Counted from the first letter of the stretch, positions 45,232 through 54,148 are shown. The stretch is DNA of 64,000 nucleotides from Cytophagales bacterium (GCA_013298025.1 JAAFJE010000002.1:186001-250000), one strand, 5' to 3'. Translations and numbers: made by a program. Notes: a model not told the origin generated them from the sequence alone.

Positions 45232-47556
45232 ATGTGGCATAAACTGGCAAAAAACATTATTCAACATAGATTTATTTGGATTGGAATTATTCTAATTTCA
45301 ACTATTTTTATGGGTTATGAAGGCAGTAAAATTCAATTATCGTATGAAATTGCCCGCATTTTACCCCCCGACGACCCCACCGAAAAAGAATACCAACAGT
45401 TCAGAAAGCTCTTTGGGGAAGATGGAAGTTTGATGGTTATTGGCTGGCAATCAGACAAATTATTCGAGCTACAATCTTTCAATGATTGGTATGACCTTGC
45501 GTACCAAATCAAAAAACACGAAGGCATCAAAAACGTCGTATCTTTTGCCAACTTAATTGACATCAAGCTCAACGAAGAAAAGAAGAAGTTTGAAGCCTTT
45601 CCTTTACTCAAACAAAAACCCCGTTCGCAGGCAGCTTTAGATTCGTTGAAAGACGACATCAAAAGGCTAAAGTTTTATGAAGGCATGGTATTGAACAGCA
45701 AAACCAATACGACGCTCATGGCGATTACCTTCAACGACAAAACCCTCCACACCAAACGCCGATTGGCCATTGTTGGCGAAATCAGAGAGTTGGCCCGACA
45801 GTTTGAAATCAAGCATAACGTCAATTTACACTTTTCGGGAATGCCTTTTATTCGCACGGCAACCATGAAAAAAGTATCGGGCGAGATGCAACTATTTATG
45901 GGTTTAGCCATTCTCGTAACAGCCATCATTTTGTGGTTCTTTTTCCGTTCCATTCGGTTTACCGCCTTATCCATTTTAGTGGTATTGATTGGCGTAATTT
46001 TCTCCCTTGGTACACTCGAATTATTGGGTTATAAAATCACCATGCTTACGGGGTTGATTCCTCCCCTACTCATCGTTATTGGCGTGCCCAACTGTATTTT
46101 CTTAATCAACCGCTACCAAGCCGAATTATTGGTTCATAACAACAAAGAACTAGCCATCGAAAACATGGTAACAGGCATTGGCTTATCTATCTTTTTGGCC
46201 AACCTCACCACCGCTATTGGCTTTGGCGTGTTTTATTTTACCAATAGTAGTTTGCTCGTAGAATTTGGCGTAGTAGCCTCTATCAACGTTATTACTACGT
46301 ATTTCCTTTGCCTCATCCTCATTCCGATTTCTATTCATTACATGGGCTTACCCAAAGTGAAGCACCTCAAACATTTGGATGGCAAATGGGCCAAAGGGTT
46401 CTTGTCGTGGGTAAACAACCTTGTGCACCACCACCGCTCGGCTATTTATATCAGTACATTGACAGTGGTATTGGTATCGGCGTATGGTATGACCAAAATC
46501 AACGTAATTGGGTACGTAGTAGATGATTTACCCCAAAAAGACCCCATTTACACCGATTTGCGTTTCTTTGAAGCCAATTTCAACGGCGTGCTTCCTTTTG
46601 AAATCATGGTGGACACCAAGCGTAAAAACGGCATTTTCGACAACCAAGCCGAAGCTTTATACAAAATAAAATCGCTTCAAAACAAGCTCAAACAATACCA
46701 AGAATTTTCAAAACCCTTGTCGATTGTAGAAGCCACCCGTTTTATTTACCAAGCCTACAAAGGTGGCGAAGCCCGTTATTTTGTATTGCCAAGCGTATTT
46801 GAGCTATCGAAACTGACTGAATATTTACAAACCACCGATAGTTCTTCGGCAGCATCGAAGCAATTTAAGTCGTTTTTAAATCCAGATAAGAGCATCACTC
46901 GTCTAAGCTTCCAAATGGCAGACGTGGGTTCGGTACGCATCAAAGAACTGATGGGCGAAATTCAACCACAAATAGACGAAATTTTCCCGAAAGACCAATA
47001 CAAAGTAAGTCTTACCGGACACAGCCTAGTATTCTTAAAAAGCAACGATTATTTGCTAGGCAACCTTTACGAAAGTTTACTCATTGCCATTATTTTGATT
47101 GCTTTGGTAGGGATGATTTTGTTCCGTTCGATACCCATTATTATTTTATCGAAATTGCCTTGTTTGATACCCTTGGCATTAACGGCAGGCATTATGGGCT
47201 TTTTCGACATTCATTTCAAGCCATCGACCATCCTGATATTTAGCATCACCTTTGGCATTGCCTCCGACGGAACGGTTTACTTCTTGACACGCTACCGTAC
47301 CGAGTTGGAAGAACGCAAAAAGAGCGTTTCGGAAGCCATTACCAACACCATTTTTGGCACAGGTTTGAGCATGATTTACACGGCAGTTATTTTATTCTGC
47401 GGTTTCTCCATTTTTGCCGCCTCTAGTTTTGGAGGCACAGCAGCCATGGGCGTAATGGTTTCGATTACCCTTTTGATAGCCATGTGTACCAATCTCATTT
47501 TACTTCCAGCGTTACTTTTGACCATCAATCGGAACAAATTGAATGCAACGAAGTAA
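45232..47556 (+). CDS. MMPL/RND-superfamily exporter (SSD-containing)
   Basis: This 774-residue inner-membrane protein has the RND duplication. Each half has one membrane segment, a large periplasmic domain (about 35-210 and 425-605) and a bundle of five segments. The first half shows MQLFMGLAILVTAIILWFFF and LTGLIPPLLIVIGVPNCIFLINRY, the second SLLIAIILIALVGMILF and SITFGIASDGTVYFLTRYRTELEE. These are typical of predicted hydrophobe/lipid exporters of the MMPL type. The substrate is unknown. A strong bidirectional terminator follows. Confidence 0.9.
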   Translation: MWHKLAKNIIQHRFIWIGIILISTIFMGYEGSKIQLSYEIARILPPDDPTEKEYQQFRKLFGEDGSLMVIGWQSDKLFELQSFNDWYDLAYQIKKHEGIKNVVSFANLIDIKLNEEKKKFEAFPLLKQKPRSQAALDSLKDDIKRLKFYEGMVLNSKTNTTLMAITFNDKTLHTKRRLAIVGEIRELARQFEIKHNVNLHFSGMPFIRTATMKKVSGEMQLFMGLAILVTAIILWFFFRSIRFTALSILVVLIGVIFSLGTLELLGYKITMLTGLIPPLLIVIGVPNCIFLINRYQAELLVHNNKELAIENMVTGIGLSIFLANLTTAIGFGVFYFTNSSLLVEFGVVASINVITTYFLCLILIPISIHYMGLPKVKHLKHLDGKWAKGFLSWVNNLVHHHRSAIYISTLTVVLVSAYGMTKINVIGYVVDDLPQKDPIYTDLRFFEANFNGVLPFEIMVDTKRKNGIFDNQAEALYKIKSLQNKLKQYQEFSKPLSIVEATRFIYQAYKGGEARYFVLPSVFELSKLTEYLQTTDSSSAASKQFKSFLNPDKSITRLSFQMADVGSVRIKELMGEIQPQIDEIFPKDQYKVSLTGHSLVFLKSNDYLLGNLYESLLIAIILIALVGMILFRSIPIIILSKLPCLIPLALTAGIMGFFDIHFKPSTILIFSITFGIASDGTVYFLTRYRTELEERKKSVSEAITNTIFGTGLSMIYTAVILFCGFSIFAASSFGGTAAMGVMVSITLLIAMCTNLILLPALLLTINRNKLNATK

Positions 47557-47572
47557 GAAATAATAGAATACC

Positions 47573-47624
47573 TACAAAACGCACAGCCCAACCGAAAGTT
47601 TTCGGTTGGGCTGTGCGTTTTGTA
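47573..47624. terminator. Very strong hairpin terminator after the exporter gene
   Basis: A perfect 25-bp stem (47573-47597 with 47600-47624; core GCACAGCCCAACCGAAA) has a 2-nt loop between the fully paired arms. The arms carry AAAAC and GTTTT at their bases, so it could work on both strands. The remaining 240 bp to the next gene (47625-47863) are AT-rich and contain nothing I recognise. Confidence 0.85.
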
Positions 47625-47863
47625 TATAAAATTAATCGTGTACAAATTTGCTTGTTGGTTTCGGAAATGGGAAAAGACACCTTTATTTTTTGCAAAATAT
47701 TGCTATATTTAGCAAGCAGATTCAAGCAAAACAGGACTATGCAAATAAACTGAAAAATGTAAGAAATGGGAAAAAGTAAAAGCCAAAAAAAATAGATATT
47801 AGGGAAATAACACCTTATTTCTTACTAAGAATAACCTAAGTTATAACGCATTTTTTAAATAAA

Positions 47864-48604
47864 ATGACATATTTTATCATAAAGAAAGATTCAAATCCCA
47901 AAGTCGTGGGAGTCACTCATGGAGCAGGGCAAACTGCTTATAGCGACAAGTTTGTTGACAAAAATCAATGGTATGATGATATATTTTTTGGTGAAAGAGG
48001 TAAAGATGGATGGCGATTATGGGCTGAAATTACCAAATATGCTCAACCTTTGGTTGAAGTTGAAATGGAAAAGAAAGCAAAGTTTACAGATTATATAGGC
48101 TTCTCTATGAGGGGTTTTATTGTAAACAATAAGTTTCGAGAGATTTTAGAGAGCTCTCATTTACCTCAAAAACACAAATTTTTAGAAACGACATTGATAC
48201 AAAAAGATAAAATTATAGATGGCTATTGGTGGTTTGTGTATGACATGGAAACAGGGGAAAACACTGTTGATTTTGCCAAATGTGAATACGATTTATGCTA
48301 TCACAAACAAAAAATGGGTGATGATTTTATGGTTAATATTCATACCTATCAGGATTATCTCAATGTTTTTTACATGACCGGTAGTGCCTTGGATGTTTCT
48401 AAGTTAGTGTTCAATCAAAACTTTGATCAAGAATTAGATATTTTTGGAATGCAGTTTCTTAGTTCAAAAAACTATGTTTCTGATAGGCTATTAAAAAAGA
48501 TGGAAAAAGCTAAGATAACAGGCTATGAAGCAATATCTCCTGAAAGGGCAAGACAAAGAGCAGAAAAATTTAACGATATTTATTGTGAGTTAATATTTCA
48601 ATAA
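47864..48604 (+). CDS. Hypothetical protein, possible Imm11/DUF1629-like immunity protein
   Basis: This soluble 246-residue protein is rich in Lys, Phe and Tyr and more AT-rich than the genes to its left. It has no signal peptide or membrane segment. The layout (MTYFIIKKDSNPKVVGVTHG at the start, and a C-terminal VSDRLLKKMEKAKITGYEAI) resembles Imm11-type immunity proteins, which end in a similar 'found to be ... in the reference' helix-strand pattern. It sits immediately upstream of a truncated RHS tip, which fits a leftover immunity gene of a displaced toxin. I cannot confirm the family by eye. Confidence 0.45.
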   Translation: MTYFIIKKDSNPKVVGVTHGAGQTAYSDKFVDKNQWYDDIFFGERGKDGWRLWAEITKYAQPLVEVEMEKKAKFTDYIGFSMRGFIVNNKFREILESSHLPQKHKFLETTLIQKDKIIDGYWWFVYDMETGENTVDFAKCEYDLCYHKQKMGDDFMVNIHTYQDYLNVFYMTGSALDVSKLVFNQNFDQELDIFGMQFLSSKNYVSDRLLKKMEKAKITGYEAISPERARQRAEKFNDIYCELIFQ

Positions 48605-48651
48605 CTTCATATTCTAAATAAAAAAGACAGTTTCCTCTGGTAGTTGGTTAA

Positions 48652-49743
48652 GCAAAGCGTGTACCAAAAAATAGGTTCGAGGGAGAGTCAAATACAAGCT
48701 ACGTAGCAGGTGCCAGCACAGGTAAGTACCGCTATTACTACAACCTAGCCGACCACCTAGGCAATATACGGGTAGTAGTAGGCGACGATGCCAACGCCAC
48801 CCAAGTACAAACCAACGACTACACCGCTTTTGGCCTAGCCATTAGTAGCGATGTAAGCAAAAACAAGTATCTTTATAACGGCAAAGAGCTACAAGACGGC
48901 ACCAACTGGCTAGACTATGGGGCTAGAATGTATTATCCTGAGTTGGGGAGATGGATGGCGGTGGATCCGTTGGCACATAAAATGCCAGCTTGGAGTCCAT
49001 ATATTTTTAGCTTTAATAATCCTATTCTTTATATTGATCCAGACGGAGCTTTTCCAATTGAGATACACGTAAGAAGTTTTGCACCATTTGATTATTTTGG
49101 TTTGGGTTTGTGGAAAGGTGATGGAAACAACAGAAGGTTCTCAACTATATATGATGGGAATACTTCACGTATTCGTCAAATCACTTCTTACGAAACTACT
49201 ACCATGGTTTCCAACAGTACAGCTTATGGTGGTCAATCTCATTCACGATATGGAGCTAATGCGTTTTCTGATGCGGAAATTGAAGATGACTTTTCATTTG
49301 GAAATAGAATATATACTCACCTTTCAGGCGATAATGATGCATTAGTTCCAGGAGTTGATTATGGTGGCCCAACTCACGATATTGATGTGTGGACGGATGT
49401 ACATATTGGCGTTACTGAAAATAAAGATGGTTCTTCTATTCTAAGTTTAACGGGTGATTTAGCAGGAGACGGATTCCCCAGTTCAGAAGCTTTTGTAACA
49501 GATGGAAGCGGTAAGAATAAAGTTTTTTTAGGTGTTGGTGCAGCAAAAGCAGGACCTGATAAAGGACCATTTTGGACATTAAAAGGAGATAAAAAGGAAA
49601 AACAGTTTGATATAAATGTAAGAATAGCAGTGGATAAGAAAGGGAATTTTACAGGAGTTTATTCTACTGATAGTAAGGGAAAAGAAACCGTTATTCCTAT
49701 TTCAGAATGGAACAAACAATTTGATAATCAAAGTCCTAAATAA
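48652..49743 (+). pseudogene. 5'-truncated RHS-repeat core with C-terminal toxin-like domain
   Basis: An open frame from 48652 lacks a plausible start and begins mid-repeat. It encodes YYYNLADHLGNIRVVVGDDA, then YNGKELQDGTNWLDYGARMY and ELGRWMAVDPLAHKMPAWSP, the RHS-associated core. Only the C-terminal 110 residues of an RHS shell are present, and the repeat array is missing. The tip domain after IDPDGAFPIE (about 230 residues) starts IHVRSFAPFDYFGLGLWKGD and is beta-rich; I do not recognise it. A methionine at 48928 could start a shorter product. It is followed after 7 bp by a small membrane protein, the position of an immunity gene. This is an orphan toxin cassette, possibly a recombination donor. 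Confidence 0.8.
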
Positions 49744-49750
49744 ATTTGCG

Positions 49751-50149
49751 ATGAGTAAAAAAATAAAATTTTCACTCATTACCAGTACAGTATTGGTTTT
49801 GAGTTCTTTTATTCCAATTTTACAAATACTAATAATGTATTTGAATAGTTTTATTGTTCAGCCTATTGGTAAAATTTTCGGAATAAACGATAATATAGCT
49901 ATTTATGGTTTGAATAGTGTTTTTTCAATTGGAATGATAGTTCTTTTTTATTTTTCCTCAAGTTCAGTTCAAAAGATATTTTCAATTATAGGAGTGATTA
50001 TTTTTCTAATGCCATTACTTATGTATTCAACAACAGACATTATTAGTACAGAGAAATATTACTTTATTCAATTCTTAATTATCGGCATTATTACAGGTCT
50101 TATACTTATTGGATTAGAATATCTAAGAAGCAAAAAAGCCGCTCAATGA
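49751..50149 (+). CDS. Small four-helix membrane protein, candidate immunity protein
   Basis: This protein of 132 residues has four hydrophobic segments: LITSTVLVLSSFIPILQILI, NSVFSIGMIVLFYFSSSS, IFSIIGVIIFLMPLLMY and FIQFLIIGIITGLILIGLEY. The open frame reaches 49721, but the ATG at 49751 follows the RHS stop codon by 7 bp and gives a natural start (MSKKIKFS). Small membrane proteins right after an RHS tip commonly protect against membrane-acting or periplasm-delivered toxins. That role is inference from position only. Confidence 0.65.
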   Translation: MSKKIKFSLITSTVLVLSSFIPILQILIMYLNSFIVQPIGKIFGINDNIAIYGLNSVFSIGMIVLFYFSSSSVQKIFSIIGVIIFLMPLLMYSTTDIISTEKYYFIQFLIIGIITGLILIGLEYLRSKKAAQ

Positions 50150-50246
50150 GTGTTTTTCGCCATTGTTGGTGTTTTTCGCCGTTGTTGGTGTTTTTTCACC
50201 AACAACTCATGCGTCGGCAACACAACAAGTATAAAGTACGTCATAA

Positions 50247-50272
50247 ACAAGCGGTACAGCAGGGCTTGCGTC
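50247..50272 (+). repeat. Dispersed repeat shared with the right end of the window
   Basis: AACAAGCGGTACAGCAGGGC and the following TTGCGTCT occur here. The reverse complement (with one extra base) is found at 63563-63588. The surrounding 50150-50290 also holds three GTTGTTGGTGTTTTT-like units and a short hairpin but no gene. Confidence 0.55.
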
Positions 50273-50290
50273 TAGTCGCAGTCGGAGACT

Positions 50291-50439
50291 GCTTTTTATT
50301 GGGCGTTCCAAGTTGTTAAACTTGAAACAGCAGGGGAATGCTTTTTATTGGGCGTTCCAAGTTGTTAAATTTGAGACAGCAAGGGGAATGCTTTTTATTG
50401 GGCGTTCCAAGTTGTTAAATTTGAGACAGCAAGGGGCAA
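50291..50439. repeat. Three tandem copies of a 50-bp repeat
   Basis: Units start at 50291, 50340 and 50390 with GCTTTTTATTGGGCGTTCCA and continue to GACAGCAAGGGGAA. The first has a 1-bp deletion and a few substitutions; the last two are nearly identical. The third runs directly into the ISAs1 fragment. Confidence 0.85.
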
Positions 50440-50661
50440 CATTGGTCTATTGAAAATGACCTTCACTGGCATTTAGATTTGACTTTTAACGAAGATAGTT
50501 CCAGAATAAGAACTGGTAATGCACCCCAAAATATGAATATTGTTAGAAAATTGGCTCTTTTTATTTTAAACAAAAACCAAGATAAGATAAGCCTTAAACG
50601 AAAAAGAAAAAAGGCTGCAAGAGATAATGAGTTCTTAAGCAACCTTTTATCGAATGTATAA
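50435..50661 (+). pseudogene. C-terminal remnant of an ISAs1-family transposase
   Basis: In frame from about 50435 the sequence encodes QHWSIENDLHWHLDLTFNED and then NAPQNMNIVRKLALFILNKN, with RKRKKAARDNEFLSNLL near the end. This is the conserved C-terminus of ISAs1 (H-repeat associated) transposases. About 75 residues remain of roughly 370; the catalytic DDE part is gone. The left boundary coincides with the third 50-bp repeat. H-repeat transposases are classic companions of RHS loci, which matches the neighbouring RHS tip. Confidence 0.85.
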
Positions 50662-50743
50662 ATTTTGGTGCGGAAGCCCTAATAATTTGAGTCATTAAAC
50701 AAATGTGATTATAATTTATATAGTTGAGATAATCTTTAATAAT

Positions 50744-51193
50744 ATGAACTTAAAAAATAATTTAAGGCAAATACTTTTATTTATCATACTAGGAAGTCCA
50801 GTATTAATATATGGTATTTATGAGATATTTTATGGAATTGATAATAGAACAGAAATATATTTTAAAAAGGCAAACTTGAACTTTATAGGAAGAGTGTCGT
50901 ATGTAAAAAGTATTTCTCATGGAGCTGGCTATATATGTTTAGATTTAGCTACTACTACTATAAAATATTATAACCCTTCAGATAGTTTATCGAAGTATTT
51001 TTGCATAATTCGTGATAATAAGGCTGTTATAGTTATTGATGGAGTTTCAACATTCAAGATGGGAGATGTTTTTGTGGTCAAAAAAGATAGTGGTTTTCAA
51101 TATAATGGAGATATGGATAATCTTAAATGGAAAAGTAAGCTTATTTTAGTGGATTGGATTGATTCACCCAAATCGTTAGATTTATGTCAGTAG
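50744..51193 (+). CDS. Hypothetical membrane-anchored protein
   Basis: This 149-residue protein has one N-terminal hydrophobic segment (ILLFIILGSPVLIYGIYEIF, about residues 9-28) and an extracytoplasmic remainder. A GTG at 50705 could extend it, but the ATG at 50744 is preferred (MNLKNNLRQ). The soluble part (FIGRVSYVKSISHGAGYICL, KMGDVFVVKKDSGFQYNGD) suggests a small beta-barrel fold. I recognise no family. It lies in the AT-rich accessory island between an IS remnant and LRR genes, and could be another immunity-type protein. Confidence 0.65.
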   Translation: MNLKNNLRQILLFIILGSPVLIYGIYEIFYGIDNRTEIYFKKANLNFIGRVSYVKSISHGAGYICLDLATTTIKYYNPSDSLSKYFCIIRDNKAVIVIDGVSTFKMGDVFVVKKDSGFQYNGDMDNLKWKSKLILVDWIDSPKSLDLCQ

Positions 51194-51196
51194 TTC

Positions 51197-51268
51197 CCCC
51201 TCGCTGGTCTAAGTATTTTTTCTCTTAGACACACAAATAAATGCAGTCTTTGACTGCCCTGCTAGTGC
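51197..51268 (+). repeat. Double-hairpin repeat element, copy 1 (direct)
   Basis: The element consists of a CCTCGCTGGTCTAAGT...TTAGAC hairpin, an ACAAATAAA spacer, a second GCAGTC-TTT-GACTGC hairpin and a CTGCTAGTGC tail. The first stem is imperfect in this copy. It lies between the hypothetical gene and the first LRR gene. Confidence 0.8.
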
Positions 51269-51327
51269 AAGAATGTACTACCTTTGATTTTCTACTAAAC
51301 TCATCTAAATTTCAACGATTCATCTCT

Positions 51328-52077
51328 ATGAAAAATGTAATGCTATTGCTATCCCTCATGTTCCTTTCTAGTTTGGAATTGTATAGCCAAAAACAAACTA
51401 GATATTTAAATTCTGTTGATTTTAAAAACGAAGATTTTGATTTTCAGTTTACTTCTCTGAAAGAAGCTTTAAAATACCCCAATCCCAATAAGGTTTATGA
51501 ATTATATTTCAAAGGTGGTTTATACGGTGTGAAATCGTTACCCAAAGAAATTTTTAAATTTAAAAACTTGCAAGTTTTAATCATTGAAGGGTCTGATATT
51601 CAAACAATACCAAGTGAAATAAGTGAACTAAAGAATTTGGAAGTGCTAACCTTAAATCACACAAATATAGTAGCTCTCCCAGCAACTATTGGAGAATTGC
51701 AAAAGTTGAAAAACCTTGACTTGTCTGCTAATAAGTTAGAATCATTGCCCAATAGTATAGGACAACTAAAAAAATTAGAGATCTTGGATTTAGCAAATAA
51801 TAAACTTAAATCATTACCAACAACCCAATGGAGTTGTGATAAATTAGAGGATATATATTTACGTGATAATCCGCTTTCTTACTTTCCAGTCGAATTACTG
51901 AATTTACCAAAGTTGCGTACATTGGATTGGGAAGGCAATAGTTGTGCTCTTATTCCTAAAAATATTGGTCTTGATATACTCAAAGTATCATCAGATTGTG
52001 ATGCGTATCCTTTTTTAGAACCCCATTTTAAAAGTAAGTCAAAGCCTAGTCAAAGCAAAGATAAAAAAGGGAATTAG
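51328..52077 (+). CDS. Secreted leucine-rich-repeat protein, copy 1
   Basis: This exported protein of 249 residues has a signal peptide MKNVMLLLSLMFLSSLELYS. The frame extends upstream to 51241, but that extension lies in the repeat element, so I start at 51328. About five to six LRRs of 23 residues follow (LKNLEVLTLNHTNIVALPAT, LQKLKNLDLSANKLESLPNS, LKKLEILDLANNKLKSLPTT). The C-terminus is Lys/Ser-rich (KSKSKPSQSKDKKGN). It has one LRR more than copies 2 and 3. A role in protein or surface contact is generic for LRRs; the actual partner is unknown. Confidence 0.8.
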   Translation: MKNVMLLLSLMFLSSLELYSQKQTRYLNSVDFKNEDFDFQFTSLKEALKYPNPNKVYELYFKGGLYGVKSLPKEIFKFKNLQVLIIEGSDIQTIPSEISELKNLEVLTLNHTNIVALPATIGELQKLKNLDLSANKLESLPNSIGQLKKLEILDLANNKLKSLPTTQWSCDKLEDIYLRDNPLSYFPVELLNLPKLRTLDWEGNSCALIPKNIGLDILKVSSDCDAYPFLEPHFKSKSKPSQSKDKKGN

Positions 52078-52080
52078 CTA

Positions 52081-52151
52081 CCCTCGCTTGCCTAAGTATT
52101 TTTTCTCTTAGACACACAAATAAATGCAGTCTTTGACTGCACTGCTAGTGC
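52081..52151 (+). repeat. Double-hairpin repeat element, copy 2 (direct)
   Basis: This copy has the same layout as copy 1, with the first stem degenerate (GCTTGCCTAAGTATTTT) and the second intact, and reads ACTGCTAGTGC at the end, matching the inverted copy at 62128 exactly there. It lies between LRR copies 1 and 2. Confidence 0.8.
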
Positions 52152-52210
52152 AAGAATGTACTACCTTTGATTTTCTACTAAACTCATCTAAATTTCAACG
52201 ATTCATCTCT

Positions 52211-52897
52211 ATGAAAAATGTAATGCTATTGCTATCCCTTATGCTCTTTTTTAGTTTGGAATTGTATAGCCAAAAGAAAATTTCAAAGGAGTATTTCGAA
52301 TCTATTCATTTTAAACAAGAAATGTACGATTTCCAGTTTACTTCTTTGACAGAAGCCTTAAAATACCCCAATCCTAATAAGGTTTATGAATTATATATCA
52401 AAGGTGAGTTATACGGTTTAAAATCGTTACCCAAAGAAATTTTTAAATTTAAAAACTTACAAGTTTTAATTATTGAAGGGGCTGATATTCAAACGGTACA
52501 AAATGAAATAAGTGAACTGAAGAATTTGGAAGTGCTAATCTTAGAGGTTGCAAATATCGTAGCTCTCCCTGCAACTATTGGAGAATTACAAAAGTTGAAA
52601 TACCTTGACTTATCTGATAATAAGCTAGAATCATTGCCCAACAGTATAACACAATTGAAAGAATTAGAGGATATATATTTACGTGATAATCCGCTTTCTT
52701 ACTTTCCAGTCGAATTACTGAATTTACCAAAGTTGCGTACATTGAGTTGGAATGGCAATAGTTGTGCTCTTATTCCTCTAAGTATTGGTCTTGATATACT
52801 CAAAGTATCATCAGATTGTGATGCGTATCCTTTTTTAGAACCCCATTTTAAAAGTAAGTCAAAGCCTAGTCAAAGCAAAGATAAAAAAGGGAATTAG
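52211..52897 (+). CDS. Secreted leucine-rich-repeat protein, copy 2
   Basis: This 228-residue paralogue of the preceding gene has the same signal peptide region (MKNVMLLLSLMLFFSLELYS) and C-terminus. One LRR is missing compared with copy 1: LPNSITQLKELEDIYLRDNP joins two parts that are separated by another repeat in copy 1. It is almost identical to copy 3, with five differences confined to the signal peptide and the first residues of the mature protein. That indicates a very recent duplication or gene conversion. Confidence 0.8.
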   Translation: MKNVMLLLSLMLFFSLELYSQKKISKEYFESIHFKQEMYDFQFTSLTEALKYPNPNKVYELYIKGELYGLKSLPKEIFKFKNLQVLIIEGADIQTVQNEISELKNLEVLILEVANIVALPATIGELQKLKYLDLSDNKLESLPNSITQLKELEDIYLRDNPLSYFPVELLNLPKLRTLSWNGNSCALIPLSIGLDILKVSSDCDAYPFLEPHFKSKSKPSQSKDKKGN

Positions 52898-52900
52898 CTA

Positions 52901-52973
52901 CCCTCGCTGGTCTATGAATGTTTTTTCACTTAGACCCACAAATAAATGCAGTCTTTGACTGCCCTGCTAGTGC
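52901..52973 (+). repeat. Double-hairpin repeat element, copy 3 (direct)
   Basis: The element lies between LRR copies 2 and 3, with the first hairpin reading GGTCTATGAATG...CACTTAGACC and an intact second hairpin. Confidence 0.8.
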
Positions 52974-53032
52974 AAGAATGTACTACCTTTGATTTTCTAC
53001 TAAACTCATCTAAATTTCAACGATTCATCTCT

Positions 53033-53719
53033 ATGAAAAATGTAATGCTATTGCTATCCCTCATGCTCCTTTCTAGTTTGGAATTGTATAGCCAAAAGAA
53101 AATTTCAAAGGAGTATTTACAATCTATTCGTTTTAAACAAGAAATGTACGATTTCCAGTTTACTTCTTTGACAGAAGCCTTAAAATACCCCAATCCTAAT
53201 AAGGTTTATGAATTATATATCAAAGGTGAGTTATACGGTTTAAAATCGTTACCCAAAGAAATTTTTAAATTTAAAAACTTACAAGTTTTAATTATTGAAG
53301 GGGCTGATATTCAAACGGTACAAAATGAAATAAGTGAACTGAAGAATTTGGAAGTGCTAATCTTAGAGGTTGCAAATATCGTAGCTCTCCCTGCAACTAT
53401 TGGAGAATTACAAAAGTTGAAATACCTTGACTTATCTGATAATAAGCTAGAATCATTGCCCAACAGTATAACACAATTGAAAGAATTAGAGGATATATAT
53501 TTACGTGATAATCCGCTTTCTTACTTTCCAGTCGAATTACTGAATTTACCAAAGTTGCGTACATTGAGTTGGAATGGCAATAGTTGTGCTCTTATTCCTC
53601 TAAGTATTGGTCTTGATATACTCAAAGTATCATCAGATTGTGATGCGTATCCTTTTTTAGAACCCCATTTTAAAAGTAAGTCAAAGCCTAGTCAAAGCAA
53701 AGATAAAAAAGGGAATTAG
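53033..53719 (+). CDS. Secreted leucine-rich-repeat protein, copy 3
   Basis: This 228-residue protein differs from copy 2 at only five positions near the N-terminus (LLSS for LFFS-type changes and YLQSIRF for YFESIHF). Signal peptide, four to five LRRs and the basic tail KSKSKPSQSKDKKGN are the same. The low divergence and the shared flanking element suggest that the unit of gene plus element of about 820 bp was duplicated. The functions of the three copies are not known. Confidence 0.8.
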   Translation: MKNVMLLLSLMLLSSLELYSQKKISKEYLQSIRFKQEMYDFQFTSLTEALKYPNPNKVYELYIKGELYGLKSLPKEIFKFKNLQVLIIEGADIQTVQNEISELKNLEVLILEVANIVALPATIGELQKLKYLDLSDNKLESLPNSITQLKELEDIYLRDNPLSYFPVELLNLPKLRTLSWNGNSCALIPLSIGLDILKVSSDCDAYPFLEPHFKSKSKPSQSKDKKGN

Positions 53720-53723
53720 CTAC

Positions 53724-53760
53724 CCTCGCTGGTCTAAGTGTTTTTTCACTTAGACCCACA
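53724..53760 (+). repeat. Double-hairpin element, copy 4 (first hairpin only)
   Basis: Only CCTCGCTGGTCTAAGTG and CACTTAGACCCACA remain, then unrelated sequence starts. The stem GGTCTAAGTG/CACTTAGACC is perfect and may terminate the last LRR gene. Confidence 0.75.
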
Positions 53761-53858
53761 TACCTTTGAAATCCGTCTAAAAAAGGTTAACTTGCCGTTT
53801 CGTTGCCTTTATTGTTGTATCGTAGGGCAACTGTGGTAAAATATTGCTGGTATGAATT

Positions 53859-54146
53859 ATGAATATAGATAAAGAGTCATTACAAAAAATTGCCCATTTG
53901 GCACGTTTAGAGATGCCTGCTTCGGCAGAAGATGAAATGATGCGTTCGCTCAATTCGGTACTCACATGGATGGAAGAACTCAACGAAATAGATACTTCCA
54001 ACGTAAAACCCCTTACGCACATGAGCCTCGAAATGAATGCCCTCAGAGAAGATGTGGTGTTGCCCAATATTAGTAGGGAAGAGGGCTTGAAAAATGCTCC
54101 TAAACAAGACGGGGTGTATTTTAGAGTACCCAAAGTAATAGAATAG
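53859..54146 (+). CDS. gatC: Aspartyl/glutamyl-tRNA amidotransferase subunit C
   Basis: This 95-residue GatC is a belt-like subunit that wraps GatA and GatB in the enzyme that amidates Glu-tRNA(Gln). Recognisable features are KESLQKIAHLARLEM at the start, LNSVLTWMEELNEIDTSNVK in the middle and the C-terminal LREDVVLPNISREEGLKNAP with YFRVPKVIE. gatA and gatB are not in the window, as is usual in Bacteroidota. A terminator follows immediately. Confidence 0.95.
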   Translation: MNIDKESLQKIAHLARLEMPASAEDEMMRSLNSVLTWMEELNEIDTSNVKPLTHMSLEMNALREDVVLPNISREEGLKNAPKQDGVYFRVPKVIE

Positions 54147-54148
54147 TG

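Noticed and set aside
51241-51327. N-terminal extension of the LRR genes (about 29 residues, beginning at the ATG of the repeat element)
   Set aside because: The extension is encoded by the dispersed repeat, and the downstream ATG gives a typical signal peptide; the frame match is likely coincidence kept by duplication.
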